Below are positions 7,951-17,074 of a DNA stretch of 64,000 bases, in pieces; position 1 is the first letter of the stretch, and each line of letters begins with the position of its first letter. Source of the stretch: Bin18 sp965242795 (lineage in GTDB: Bacteria; Desulfobacterota; Binatia; Bin18); NCBI GenBank assembly GCA_965242795.1, contig OZ251505.1:3162001-3226000 (forward strand). The letters run 5' to 3'. Below the pieces are notes generated by a model, which searched no databases, was not told the origin of the DNA, and saw nothing but the letters and a program-made list of their open reading frames with translations. A program made the position numbers and the translations under genes.

Positions 7951-8749
7951 GCTGCGCTTCTTCGCGTCGCTGCGCGAGCGGTTGGGCCGCGGCGAGGAAG
8001 ACTACGACGCGCCCGACGGCGCGACCGTCGAAACGGTCTGGGCGGAGCTCAAGCGCCGACACCCCGACTTGGCCGACGTCGACGGCGTCCTCGCGTTCGC
8101 CGTGGCTCGGGAATACGTGGACCGGCAGCACCCGCTGCGGGAGAACGACGAACTCGCCCTGATTCCGCCCGTCAGCGGCGGCGCCGGGAGACGAGAGGCT
8201 GCCGGTGCGGAGGACCGGTTCGTGTGTACGCTCACGCACGAGCCGATCCGCGTGGACGAACTGGCCGCGTTCGTGGCCGACCCGCGTGCGGGGGCGCTCA
8301 CGACGTTCGTCGGGACCACGCGCGACACCAACGACGGGCGGCGCGTCATCCGCCTGGAATACGAATGCTATCCGGGCATGGCGGAAAAGGAGCTGGCGAA
8401 GATCTGCCGAACGCTGCTGGCGCGTTGGCCGGTCGAGAAGGTCGCCGTGACGCACCGGCTCGGGCGCGTGGATGTCGGGCAGGCCAGCGTGGCGGTCGCC
8501 GTATCGGCCGGGCACCGGCGCGCGGCGTTCGAGGCGTGCCGATACGCCATCGACCAACTCAAGACCACGGTGCCGATCTGGAAGAAGGAACGCTACGAGG
8601 GCGGCGCGGTCTGGATCGGTTCGCAGACCGGCGACAGCGGCCGCCTGCATCCCGCGTCCAACGGCACGGAGGCTGAGCAGTCCCCGAGGCCGGAGGACGT
8701 TGAGCTTGTCGAAACGTCTTCTTCGTCTACTCGGGAAACGAGCCGGTAG
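7940..8749 (+). CDS. Fused molybdopterin synthase MoaD-MoaE
   Basis: A 269-residue fusion of both molybdopterin synthase subunits. Residues 1-81 are a MoaD ubiquitin fold ending in the Gly80-Gly81 that is thiocarboxylated in free MoaD. Residues about 92-235 are MoaE, with the conserved FVGTTRD loop and the active-site lysines in KTTVPIWKKE. A MoaD must expose its glycine carboxylate, so the fusion should be cleaved after Gly81, as described for mycobacterial MoaX; this is inferred here. The last 30 residues are atypical and come from a dispersed DNA repeat (GAGCTTGTCGAAA at about 8702). It overlaps moaB. Confidence 0.92.
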   Translation: MRIRLRFFASLRERLGRGEEDYDAPDGATVETVWAELKRRHPDLADVDGVLAFAVAREYVDRQHPLRENDELALIPPVSGGAGRREAAGAEDRFVCTLTHEPIRVDELAAFVADPRAGALTTFVGTTRDTNDGRRVIRLEYECYPGMAEKELAKICRTLLARWPVEKVAVTHRLGRVDVGQASVAVAVSAGHRRAAFEACRYAIDQLKTTVPIWKKERYEGGAVWIGSQTGDSGRLHPASNGTEAEQSPRPEDVELVETSSSSTRETSR

Positions 8750-8768
8750 AGAGACGGGAAGAAAACTC

Positions 8769-9632
8769 ATGGGCGGAGACATTCGGACGGTCGGCATCGT
8801 GGGGTCGGGACAGATGGGCGGCGGCATCGCCCAGGTCGCGGCGCAGGCGGGCCTATCGGTCGTGCTGTACGACGTGGGCGCGGACATCGTCGACCGGGCG
8901 CTGGCCGTCATCCAGAAGAATCTGATTCGCCTGACCGACCGCGGCAAACTGCCGGCGGAGGAGCAACGCGCCGTTCTGGAGCGGCTGCGCGGCACGAGCG
9001 AACTGGCCGAGTTGGCCGCCGCGGACGTCGTCATCGAAGCGGCCCCGGAAGACGCGGCGATCAAGGAGACGATCTTCCGCCGGCTCGACGAACTCGCGCG
9101 GCCCGAGGTGATCCTGGCCAGCAATACCTCGTCGATTTCGCTCACCCGGCTCGGGGCGGTCACGGCCCGGCCGGACAGGGTCATCGGGATGCACTTCATG
9201 AACCCGCCGGTGGTGATGCAACTGGTCGAGATCGTGCGCGGGCTGGCCACGTCGGACGATACCTACGCCGTCATCGACGCGCTGGCCAAGCAGATGGGCA
9301 AGACCACGATTCAGGCCAAGGACTATGCCGGTTTCGTCGTGAACCGCATCCTGCTGCCGATGATCAACGAGGCGATCTACGCCCTGTACGAAGGCGTGGG
9401 CGGGGTGGAAGACATCGACCAGGGGATGAAGCTGGGCACCAACCAGCCGATGGGGCCGCTGGCGTTGGCGGATCTGATCGGGCTGGATACCTGCCTCGCC
9501 GTGCTGGAGCGGCTGCATCACGGGCTGGGCGACGACAAGTACCGCCCCTGTCCGCTGCTGCGGAACTACGTCGCCGCGGGCTGGCTGGGCCGCAAGACCG
9601 ATAAGGGGTTCTACGACTATCGGACGGCTTGA
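8769..9632 (+). CDS. 3-hydroxybutyryl-CoA dehydrogenase
   Basis: A 287-residue NAD(P)-dependent dehydrogenase interconverting acetoacetyl-CoA and 3-hydroxybutyryl-CoA. The Rossmann glycine motif is at the start (GIVGSGQMGGGIAQ), the catalytic region contains SNTSS and GMHFMNPPVVMQLVE, and the helical C-terminal domain contains GFVVNRILLPMINEA and ends KGFYDYR. The length is typical of stand-alone short HBDH rather than the large FadB/J enzymes. It starts 19 bases after the moaDE gene. Metabolically it fits the nearby ethylmalonyl-CoA genes, which consume crotonyl-CoA made from its product. Confidence 0.93.
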   Translation: MGGDIRTVGIVGSGQMGGGIAQVAAQAGLSVVLYDVGADIVDRALAVIQKNLIRLTDRGKLPAEEQRAVLERLRGTSELAELAAADVVIEAAPEDAAIKETIFRRLDELARPEVILASNTSSISLTRLGAVTARPDRVIGMHFMNPPVVMQLVEIVRGLATSDDTYAVIDALAKQMGKTTIQAKDYAGFVVNRILLPMINEAIYALYEGVGGVEDIDQGMKLGTNQPMGPLALADLIGLDTCLAVLERLHHGLGDDKYRPCPLLRNYVAAGWLGRKTDKGFYDYRTA

Positions 9633-9730
9633 CGCACGGCGGAAGGGACTCTGTTCGGGAGAGTCTGGGGTTGGATTTCCTGGGGGAGAGGGTCTTACGA
9701 CATGCGCCTCAGTCCGCCCGTTGCTCGGAG

Positions 9731-9758
9731 GACAGGGCGACGCATGCGTCGCCCCTAC
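9731..9758. repeat. GATHASP-type palindrome, slightly diverged
   Basis: The left arm GACAGGGCGACGCA differs from the consensus GTAGGGGCGACGCA at three positions; the right arm is intact. It sits between the converging hydroxybutyryl-CoA dehydrogenase and carbonic anhydrase genes. Compensation is lost, so this copy appears to be decaying. Confidence 0.85.
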
Positions 9759-9795
9759 GCCGGGGGTCGAAAGCAACGACGCGCTTGCGATGAGG

Positions 9796-10644
9796 TCAGG
9801 AATCGGTGTCGAACGGGAGAAAAGTGCCCGTCCGAGGATGAGTCGCCCACAATCGCCCGTCGTCGAGGTCGAACCACCAGCCGTGCACGGCCAGGGTGCC
9901 CGCCTCGATCCGTTCTTGGATCCAAGGGTAGGTGCGCAGATTGTCCAGCGAGTGCAGAACCGAGCGGCGCTCCACGAGTGCGGTATGGGCGGCCAGATCG
10001 TCCGCAGCCACGTCCCGCCCATGCTCCACGGCTAATTCTGCCAGTACCTGGTCGCAGACGCCGGCCGCCATGTTCAGCCAGGGGCCGATGAACTCGAACG
10101 CCGGTGGCTTCCCGCGGGCGGTGTCGATCATCGCCTTGACGCCGCCGCAGTGGGCGTGTCCGAACACCACGACGTGCGACACCCCGAGTGCCTTGACGCC
10201 GTATTCGAGCGCCGCACGCACGCCGTGGCCCAGCCCGTCGTTCGCCGCGGCCTCCCCCGACACGTAGGCCGGCACGAGGTTGGCGACGTTGCGGATAGTG
10301 AAGACGTCGCCTGGGTGGGCGCCGCAGATCAAGGCCGGATCGACCCGCGAGTCGCTGCACCCGATCAGCAGGACGGCCGGCTGCTGCCCCGCGGCCAGCC
10401 GGGGCATGAGGTCGCGGTTTCCGAGATATTCGCGCCGGCGGAAGGTGCGCGCGCCGTCGATCAACGCGGCCAAGGCGCCCGGAAACAGGCGCGCGTCCAT
10501 AGTCTGCATCGTGCTGCCATCGGCCCGCGGGCCCCGGTCGTCTGCGGAGCCGCGCGCCGGAAGCCGTGACCTGGACATGAGCAGCAGCGCGGTCGCCCCG
10601 CCGGCCGCCACGAACGCGCGGCGCGTCAGCCTCCGGGGCGACAT
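9796..10644 (-). CDS. Tat-exported beta-carbonic anhydrase
   Basis: A 282-residue beta-class carbonic anhydrase (CO2 + H2O to bicarbonate) with a twin-arginine leader, SPRRLTRRAFVAAGG, followed by a hydrophobic stretch. The zinc site is complete: C96, D98 and R100 in CSDSRVDP, and H163 and C166 in HAHCGGV. The leader implies export to the periplasm in folded form, with zinc loaded in the cytoplasm. It starts 10 bases after the NYN-cold-shock gene, so it probably shares the ecm transcript. The ethylmalonyl-CoA pathway fixes CO2/bicarbonate, which gives a plausible link; this is inference. Confidence 0.92.
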   Translation of the reverse strand: MSPRRLTRRAFVAAGGATALLLMSRSRLPARGSADDRGPRADGSTMQTMDARLFPGALAALIDGARTFRRREYLGNRDLMPRLAAGQQPAVLLIGCSDSRVDPALICGAHPGDVFTIRNVANLVPAYVSGEAAANDGLGHGVRAALEYGVKALGVSHVVVFGHAHCGGVKAMIDTARGKPPAFEFIGPWLNMAAGVCDQVLAELAVEHGRDVAADDLAAHTALVERRSVLHSLDNLRTYPWIQERIEAGTLAVHGWWFDLDDGRLWATHPRTGTFLPFDTDS

Positions 10645-10654
10645 GCCGCGGCCC

Positions 10655-11752
10655 CTATTCCACGTCTTCCATCTCGTCCAGGTCGGTGACGTCCTCCATC
10701 GAGGGCACGGCCCGCAGCCGCACGTTCCCCGCCTGGGGCGCTTGGCCCGACTCCGAGACCCCTTTCACCATGAAATCGACCGACGTCCCCTCGATCAGCG
10801 TCTCGAAGATGATCGAATGGTCCAAGGCACTGAGATGGAAGAAATAGTCCTGCCCGTCGTTCCCCTGGATGAAGCCGAAGCCCCGGTCGGCGACCTTCTT
10901 GGTCACGATGCCGTGCAGCTCGGTGCCGGGGGCGGCATGTGGGCCGCGGCGGCCCGGCTCGAAATCGCCACCGTCTCCGGCGGCGTACTGCTGCTGGGTC
11001 TCTTCCTTGTGCTGCGACTGGCAGTCCTCGCAATAGAACTTCTGGTGTTTGCGGGGATGGTAGGTCGTCCATACGCGGCGGTCACCGACGTGGTCGGGCG
11101 ACTGGCATTCGAGCTGGTGGCGTTCGTATTTGAGTTCGACGAGGTGCAGCAGGTCGTCCAGCCACACGATGTCGAAATCCTTGACGCCGGCTTCGTCGCG
11201 CGGGTCGGCGAACTCGCGCGCGCAGCTCCCCTTGATGCTGGCGATGGCGACCTGCTTGCCCAAGCGCCGGACGTGTTGCAGGACCGGCTTGAAGTCACGG
11301 TCGCCGATGACCGCCACGGCTACGTCGTACGCGCCGGGGACCGCGGCGTAGTACAGCATCTCCGTGGCCAGCGCGATGTCCACGCATTTTTCCTTGGGCT
11401 CGAATTCGTCGTCCGGGCCGCGGTCCACCTTGCGCAGGCGCCGCCCCTGGAACTCGATGGGAAAAGTGACCACCTCGTAGTGGTACTCTTCCTTGAGCAT
11501 GTCGAAGAACCCGCGCCGCTTGTTGACGATGTCGGTGTCGTCCTCGTGGCAGTTCTGGGCGTAACTGCCGAACAGGTGCGTCCGCACGACGTGGTATTCG
11601 GGAGTGTTGAGTTGGTTCTGGACCTCTTCGGCCAGGACTTTGGGCAGGCGTCCGTAGTCGAGGCGAAAGTCGTCCTTGTCGTACGAAATCGCCAGCCGGG
11701 CCCGGTTCGAGTAGAGCCAGGTGCCGTCGATGAACAGCATGATCTTGAGCAT
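10655..11752 (-). CDS. NYN-domain ribonuclease-like protein with zinc knuckle and cold-shock domain
   Basis: A 365-residue three-part protein. Residues 1 to about 195 form a NYN/PIN-like nuclease domain with the expected acidic residues (LFIDGTWLYSNR, CVDIALATEML, VIGDRDFKPVL). A short zinc-binding CxxCxxxH element (FYCEDCQSQH) lies near residue 245. Residues about 280-350 form a cold-shock OB fold with RNP motifs GFGFIQ and DYFFHLS. Together they suggest an RNA-binding endoribonuclease, substrate unknown. The start has a strong ribosome site (AAGGAGG). It lies 18 bases after ecm and 10 bases before the carbonic anhydrase. Confidence 0.85.
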   Translation of the reverse strand: MLKIMLFIDGTWLYSNRARLAISYDKDDFRLDYGRLPKVLAEEVQNQLNTPEYHVVRTHLFGSYAQNCHEDDTDIVNKRRGFFDMLKEEYHYEVVTFPIEFQGRRLRKVDRGPDDEFEPKEKCVDIALATEMLYYAAVPGAYDVAVAVIGDRDFKPVLQHVRRLGKQVAIASIKGSCAREFADPRDEAGVKDFDIVWLDDLLHLVELKYERHQLECQSPDHVGDRRVWTTYHPRKHQKFYCEDCQSQHKEETQQQYAAGDGGDFEPGRRGPHAAPGTELHGIVTKKVADRGFGFIQGNDGQDYFFHLSALDHSIIFETLIEGTSVDFMVKGVSESGQAPQAGNVRLRAVPSMEDVTDLDEMEDVE

Positions 11753-11770
11753 GGGAATCCTCCTTCGGAC

Positions 11771-13816
11771 CTATTCATTCACGAGAGAAGCGGTGGCGCC
11801 GGCCGCCACGTCGACGATGTCGGACAGGATGCGCGGCAGATCGAAGTCCTTGGGCGTATAGACGCGCGCCGCGCCTGCGGCGCGCAACCGTTCGGCGTCG
11901 GGCTCGGGGATGATGCCGCCGACGACGACCGGCACGTCGTCGAGACTGGCGTCGCGCAGGCCGTCCAGCACCTCGGGCACGAGGCGCAGATGGGAACCGG
12001 ACAGGATGCTGAGCCCCACGACGTGGACGTCTTCGTCGCGCGCGCTGGCGACGATCTGGGCCGGCGACAGGCGGATGCCGTCGTAGATGACTTCCATGCC
12101 GGCGTCGCGACACCAGACGGCGAGTTGCTCGGCGCCGTTGGAGTGGCCGTCCAGGCCGGGCTTGCCGATCAGAATCTTGAGCGGCCGGCCCAGCGCGTCG
12201 CCGGTGCGGCGGACGCGGGTACGGACGGCCTCCAGTGCCGCGACGTCGCCGTGCCCGTTCCGTGCCCCGTTTTCCTCCGCCTCCGAGGGGGAAGCGGAGT
12301 CGCCCGCCGCGGTTTCGCGGAGGACGAGCCCGGCGCGCACGCCGGTCGGCGCGCGGTATTCGCCGAAGACGTCGCGCAAGGTCTGCGCCCACTCGCCGGT
12401 GGTCGCCCCGGCTCGGGCACAGGCGATGGAAGCGGGCATGAGGTTCCGGTCGGTCTGCGCGACGTCGCGCAAGCCGCGTAACGCGGTCTCGACGTCCGCG
12501 GGGTTGCGCGCGGCACGAAACGCGGCCAGCCGGTCGCGCTGGTCGCGTTCGGCGTCCTCGTCCACGGTCAGGATTGCCGTCGCGGTGTCGCGGGTCAGCG
12601 GGGACTCCGCGGTTTCGGTGTAGCGATTCACGCCGACCACGACGCGCTCGCCGGCCGCGATGTCGCGCACGCGCGCGCTCTGGCTGGCGACGAGCCGTTC
12701 CTTGATGAGGTCGAGCGCGGCGATCACCCCGCCGAGGTCCAGCACGCGCTCGACCTCGGCCCAGGCCGCGTCCTGAATCTCCCGGGTCTTCGCTTCGATG
12801 ACCGTACTGCCCTCGAAGATGTCGCCGTATTCCAACAGGTCGGTCTCGTAGGCGAGGATCTGTTGGATGCGCAGACTCCACTGCTGATCCCACGGCCGCG
12901 GCAGGCCCAGGGCTTCGTTCCAGGCCGGCAGCTGCATGGCCCGGCACCGGGCGTCCTTGCCGAGCGTCACGCCCAGCGCCTCCAACACGATGCGGGGAAT
13001 GTTGTTCTCCGGCTGGGCCTCGGTCAGGCCGAGCGAGTTGACCTGCACGCCGTAGCGGAAGCGGCGCTGCCGCGCGTCGGTGACGCCGTATCGGTCGCGC
13101 GTGACCGTGCCCCACAGCCGGCCGAAGGCGCGCAGCTTGCACGTCTCTTCGACGAACCGCAGCCCGGCGTTGACGAAGAAGCTGACCCGGCCGACCGCTG
13201 CGCGGAACGCCTCGTCGTCGAGCCGGCCGGAGTCGCGTACCGTGTCGAGCACGGTGAGCGCCGTGCACAGCGCGTACGCGACTTCCTGCACGGGCGTGGC
13301 TCCCGCTTCCTGCAGGTGGTAGGAGCAGACGTTGATCGGGTTCCACTTCGGGACGTGGGCGACGGTGTAAGTGATGACGTCGGCCGTCAGCCGCAGGCTC
13401 GGTTCGGGCGGGAAGATGTACGTCCCGCGCGACAGGTATTCCTTGACGACGTCGTTCTGCGTCGTGCCCTGCAAGGCCGAGGGCGGTACCCCGCGACGCT
13501 CGGCCACGGCGACGTACAACGCCAGCAGCCACGCCGCGGTGGCGTTGATCGTCATGGACGTGTTCATGCGGTCGAGCGGAATGTCGGCGAACAGCGTCTC
13601 CATATCGCCGACGTGGCAGACCGGCACGCCGACCTTGCCGACCTCGCCCGCGGCCTGGGGATGGTCGCTGTCGTAGCCGGTCTGCGTCGGCAGATCGAAG
13701 GCGACCGACAGGCCGGTCTGGCCCTTGCTCAGATTGAGTCGGTACAGTTCGTTACTCTCCCGGGCGGTCGAATGCCCGGAGTAGGTGCGCATGACCCACG
13801 GGCGTGCTTGCGTCAT
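11771..13816 (-). CDS. ecm: Ethylmalonyl-CoA mutase (MeaA/Ecm)
   Basis: A 681-residue coenzyme-B12 mutase carrying both the substrate TIM barrel and the cobalamin domain on one chain. It converts (2R)-ethylmalonyl-CoA to methylsuccinyl-CoA. The barrel opens MRTYSGHSTARESNELYR and continues with AFDLPTQTGYDSDHP. The cobalamin domain near residue 550 has the DxHxxG signature in GLDGHSNGAEQ and the later SILSGSH and VVVGGIIP motifs. These phrases are closer to MeaA-type mutases than to methylmalonyl-CoA or isobutyryl-CoA mutase. Its neighbours mcl1, mcd and mch belong to the same pathway, which strongly supports the assignment. It begins 100 bases after mcl1. Confidence 0.92.
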   Translation of the reverse strand: MTQARPWVMRTYSGHSTARESNELYRLNLSKGQTGLSVAFDLPTQTGYDSDHPQAAGEVGKVGVPVCHVGDMETLFADIPLDRMNTSMTINATAAWLLALYVAVAERRGVPPSALQGTTQNDVVKEYLSRGTYIFPPEPSLRLTADVITYTVAHVPKWNPINVCSYHLQEAGATPVQEVAYALCTALTVLDTVRDSGRLDDEAFRAAVGRVSFFVNAGLRFVEETCKLRAFGRLWGTVTRDRYGVTDARQRRFRYGVQVNSLGLTEAQPENNIPRIVLEALGVTLGKDARCRAMQLPAWNEALGLPRPWDQQWSLRIQQILAYETDLLEYGDIFEGSTVIEAKTREIQDAAWAEVERVLDLGGVIAALDLIKERLVASQSARVRDIAAGERVVVGVNRYTETAESPLTRDTATAILTVDEDAERDQRDRLAAFRAARNPADVETALRGLRDVAQTDRNLMPASIACARAGATTGEWAQTLRDVFGEYRAPTGVRAGLVLRETAAGDSASPSEAEENGARNGHGDVAALEAVRTRVRRTGDALGRPLKILIGKPGLDGHSNGAEQLAVWCRDAGMEVIYDGIRLSPAQIVASARDEDVHVVGLSILSGSHLRLVPEVLDGLRDASLDDVPVVVGGIIPEPDAERLRAAGAARVYTPKDFDLPRILSDIVDVAAGATASLVNE

Positions 13817-13916
13817 CTGGCGTCCTCGTTCGTCATTCCATCCGTCCGCGAGGAAGGAAGTTCATCCGGTCTCGGTGTCGTGGCGGGATTCAACCGGCAG
13901 GGGCTCCATTCATCCG

Positions 13917-14954
13917 TCAGCCGACGCGCCGCATCTGTTCCAGAATGTCGTAGCCGGTGATGGCCTTGCTCTTGGCGGCCTGCTCGGCCAGATACGCCGG
14001 CGTGACGGTCTCGGCCTGCACGGCCTTGGCCAAATCCATGAGCGCGATCTTGATCGTCGCCTCGTCGATCATCTCGCCGGTCTCCGGGTCGGGCATCGAG
14101 CCGCCGCCCTGCTCATGGTAGAGGTCGAGCACGCGCATCGCGTATTTCACCTGGTCGTCGTTGGGCGTGTAGCAGGCGTTGGCGATGGCGGCTTGTTGCG
14201 GATGGATCACCCACGTACCGTCCATGCCGAGGTTGGCGGCACCGACGTTCTTGTCGCGCAGCCCGGCTTCGATCTCCTGCACCTTCTCCTCCGGGTCGTT
14301 GCGCCTCCACAGCGGCAGATACACGTTGTCCACGGCGTGCAGGCCGGCCGCCTTGGCCGCGACCACCACGGCCTGCTTGGCATACAGGAAATTCAGGTTC
14401 TGGTTCTGCACGACTTCGCGGATGCCGAGCGTGGCGGCGAAGTCGGCAATGCCGAAGATCAGCCCGGCCATACGGTCCGAGGCCGTGGCGATTGCGTACG
14501 CGTTGACGATGGCTTGGGGGATTTCGATCAGGGATTCTATCTGAACGCGGGACTTCCAGCCCGCGGCATGTTCCAGCCCGTCGAGCAGGTTGGCGACGTA
14601 TTTGACGTCGTCCGCGTCGTGCGTCTTGGGCAGGACGATGCCGTGAAACTTGTCGGGCGCGCCCTTCACGATCGCTTCCAGGTCGCCCAGGAAGAACTCG
14701 GAACGGATGTTGTTGGGCCGCACGGTGACGACCTTCTTGCCGAAGTCCAACGTATTGAGCGCCTCGACGACACACGCACGGCTCTGCGGCCCCTTGAACT
14801 CGTACGGGCAGGCGTCCTCGAAATCCATCATCACGTGATCGACCGGCGCCTTGACGGGGTCGGCCGCGTTCTTGTGCAGCTTCATGCTGTGGCCAGGGTA
14901 GGTCATTTCGGTGCGGGGGATCACGAAGCGGTTCCCCTCGTCGAGTACGAACAT
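13917..14954 (-). CDS. mcl1: L-malyl-CoA / beta-methylmalyl-CoA lyase
   Basis: A 345-residue HpcH/HpaI-citrate-lyase-beta family enzyme that cleaves beta-methylmalyl-CoA to glyoxylate and propionyl-CoA and acts on malyl-CoA. It opens MFVLDEGNRFVIPRTEMTYP. Conserved motifs are VDHVMMDFEDACP (the metal Asp), TVRPNN, QIESLIEIPQAI (metal Glu) and GMDGTWVIHP. The ATG at 14954 follows AGGAGGAG; no upstream start is as good. It heads the minus-strand group mcl1-ecm-NYN-carbonic anhydrase, divergent from mcd. Confidence 0.93.
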   Translation of the reverse strand: MFVLDEGNRFVIPRTEMTYPGHSMKLHKNAADPVKAPVDHVMMDFEDACPYEFKGPQSRACVVEALNTLDFGKKVVTVRPNNIRSEFFLGDLEAIVKGAPDKFHGIVLPKTHDADDVKYVANLLDGLEHAAGWKSRVQIESLIEIPQAIVNAYAIATASDRMAGLIFGIADFAATLGIREVVQNQNLNFLYAKQAVVVAAKAAGLHAVDNVYLPLWRRNDPEEKVQEIEAGLRDKNVGAANLGMDGTWVIHPQQAAIANACYTPNDDQVKYAMRVLDLYHEQGGGSMPDPETGEMIDEATIKIALMDLAKAVQAETVTPAYLAEQAAKSKAITGYDILEQMRRVG

Positions 14955-15412
14955 GCGCTCCTCCTGTAGCAGTCGGCGTTCCGGGACGGGAAAGCCCTTC
15001 CCGAACTCCTTTCCGCGACGGTCAGGGGCCGCCGGGACGCCTCTCTCTATCAGATTCCCCCAGCCCGCCCAAGCGCCCGCCGTCCCGGAAGTCTCTCGGG
15101 TCGAACATCCTCGGGCTGACACAATGCAGTGGATCGGACACCCTCGCGTTACTCCTCCGACAATCTCATGGATCGGCCCGGTGAGCCTGTCGAAGGGCCG
15201 GGGGTGGGGTACGAAGGTAGAGGCGACCTTGGGGTTCGTTTCGATGTTTCGACAAGCTCGACACATCGCAGGCTCAACGAACTCGGGGATAGGAAGGCAG
15301 GCTAGGGGATGGAACACCACGGTACGAACCGGCACACCGCGTCCGCTGCTCGGCCTAGGCGGGGTCCCGACGGAATGGTATCCTTCCCCCTTCCCATGAT
15401 AAGGAGCCCTTC
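14955..15412. other. Intergenic region between divergent mcl1 and mcd, with dispersed repeat
   Basis: A 458-base gap that should hold both promoters. About 15178-15300 carries the long dispersed repeat built around GAGCCTGTCGAAGG and GTTTCGATGTTTCGACAAGC, also present near 44640 and 57127. I see no open gene. I could not identify a convincing promoter pair. A shared regulator site for the ethylmalonyl-CoA genes would be expected here. Confidence 0.6.
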
Positions 15413-17059
15413 ATGTCCGACGTACTCGAACAAACCGTCCTTATCGTTGATGCGCTCCAACAAGTGCGTGACGCCGCGCTGGATCATGGGCGCACGTTGA
15501 CCGGCAACGGGAAAGGCATCGACGGGCATCAAGTCCACGCCGAGCGACTGGCATACTTGGCGACCGAGGTGGAGGCGGCGCGCGCTTCGCTGGAATATGC
15601 GCGGACCGCGGGCGCAAACGGGGGCGACGATACCGGCCACCACGCCGGGCTGGCATTGAGCTTCGCCGCGGAGGTTAGCCAGCGCGCCGCGGCTCAAGTC
15701 GATACGCACCTCGAAGATTTCGGATTCGCCGAATCCGTACTCGACGACACGCTCGGCCGACCCGAGGTCAAGGCTGCGGTCCGGGACGGTGCGCACGAGC
15801 GCCGCTTCCGCGATCTCGGTCGCTCCGTCCTGGCCGCGGGCGGCGTGAACAATGCGTGGCTGGAGAGCGAGATCGCGATGATGACGCGCGACTCGGTTCG
15901 CCAGTTCGCGCAGAGTGAAGTCGCCCCGATTGCCGAGCGCGTCCACCGCAACGACGAACTGATCCCGGAACCGATCATCTCGCACATGGCCGAGTTGGGC
16001 TACTTCGGCATGTCCGTCCCGGAAGAATACGGCGGCGGCGGGATGGGCAACCTCGCCATGATCGTCACCACCGAAGAACTGTCCGCGGCCTCGCTCGGCG
16101 TGGCCGGCAGCCTGATTACACGCCCCGAGATTCTGACCAAGGCGTTGCTGTCCGGCGGGACCACGGAGCAGAAACGGACGTGGCTGCCGCGTATTGCCGC
16201 GGGCCAACTCATGGTCGCCATTTCGGTGACCGAGCCGGACACCGGCTCCGACGTGGCCTCGGTTCAGTGCCGCGCGGAAGCGTCCGAGATGGACGGCCGC
16301 GGCGGCTACGTCCTGAACGGCGCCAAGGCGTGGTGCACCTTCGCCGGCCGCGCCGACATCATCGCCTTGCTGGCGCGTACCGACCCCGATCCCAAATCCG
16401 GGGCACGCGGCCTATCGCTGTTCATCGTCGAGAAGGACACTTTCCCCGGCCACACGTTCGAGATGCAACAGCCCGCCGGCGGCCGGTTGCACGGCGGGGC
16501 GATTCCGACGCTGGGCTATCGCGGCATGCACTCCTTCGTGCTGACCCTCGACGACTACTTCGTGCCCGCGGACAACCTCGTCGGTGGCGACGCCGGCCTG
16601 AACCGGGGCTTCTACCTGCAAATGGCCGGCTTCGCCGCGGGCCGGCTTCAAACGGGCGGACGCGCAACCGGCTTGGCGCAAGCCGCGCTGGAGGCGAGCG
16701 CCGCGTATGCGAACGAACGCAAACAGTTCAAGCGCCCGCTCGGCGAGTTCCAATTGACGCAGTACAAGCTCGGTCGCATGGCCGCGCAGGTCGCCGCGGC
16801 TCGCCAACTCACCTATGTCGCGGCGCCGGCAATGGACAAGGACGAAGGAGCCACGCTGACCGCGGCGATGGCCAAGCTACTCGCCTGCGACGTGGCGGTG
16901 TCCGTCACGCAGGAAGGCCAACTCATCCACGGCGGCTGGGGTTACGGTGAGGAATATCCCATCTCGCGCTACGTGGTGGACGCCCTCGTCCTGCCCATCT
17001 TCGAGGGCGTGAAACCCGTCCTGGAACTGAAGGTCATCGCCCGCACGCTGTTGGCGTGA
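15413..17059 (+). CDS. mcd: (2S)-methylsuccinyl-CoA dehydrogenase
   Basis: A 548-residue flavin acyl-CoA dehydrogenase that oxidises methylsuccinyl-CoA to mesaconyl-CoA. The first 150 or so residues form an extra helical domain typical of Mcd. The classic three-part fold follows, with ISVTEPDTGSDVAS (flavin/substrate loop), GRATGLAQAALEAS and the C-terminal catalytic glutamate in IFEGVKPVLELKVIAR. The length matches Mcd rather than the 380-residue ordinary dehydrogenases. A clear ribosome site, AAGGAG at 15401-15406, sets the start. Confidence 0.92.
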   Translation: MSDVLEQTVLIVDALQQVRDAALDHGRTLTGNGKGIDGHQVHAERLAYLATEVEAARASLEYARTAGANGGDDTGHHAGLALSFAAEVSQRAAAQVDTHLEDFGFAESVLDDTLGRPEVKAAVRDGAHERRFRDLGRSVLAAGGVNNAWLESEIAMMTRDSVRQFAQSEVAPIAERVHRNDELIPEPIISHMAELGYFGMSVPEEYGGGGMGNLAMIVTTEELSAASLGVAGSLITRPEILTKALLSGGTTEQKRTWLPRIAAGQLMVAISVTEPDTGSDVASVQCRAEASEMDGRGGYVLNGAKAWCTFAGRADIIALLARTDPDPKSGARGLSLFIVEKDTFPGHTFEMQQPAGGRLHGGAIPTLGYRGMHSFVLTLDDYFVPADNLVGGDAGLNRGFYLQMAGFAAGRLQTGGRATGLAQAALEASAAYANERKQFKRPLGEFQLTQYKLGRMAAQVAAARQLTYVAAPAMDKDEGATLTAAMAKLLACDVAVSVTQEGQLIHGGWGYGEEYPISRYVVDALVLPIFEGVKPVLELKVIARTLLA

Positions 17060-17074
17060 AAATCGGAGGATTCC

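Noticed and set aside
10280..12481. Long open frames opposite real genes, such as 2060-3514 (+), 10280-12481 (+), 46112-48580 (-) and 44720-48382 (+)
   Set aside because: High GC keeps antisense frames free of stops. They lie exactly over well-supported genes and show low-complexity Arg/Ala/Pro content with no family motifs.
11771..13816. Methylmalonyl-CoA mutase for the B12 mutase gene
   Set aside because: Motif wording is that of MeaA/Ecm, and the flanking genes are specific to the ethylmalonyl-CoA pathway; a methylmalonyl-CoA role cannot be completely excluded.
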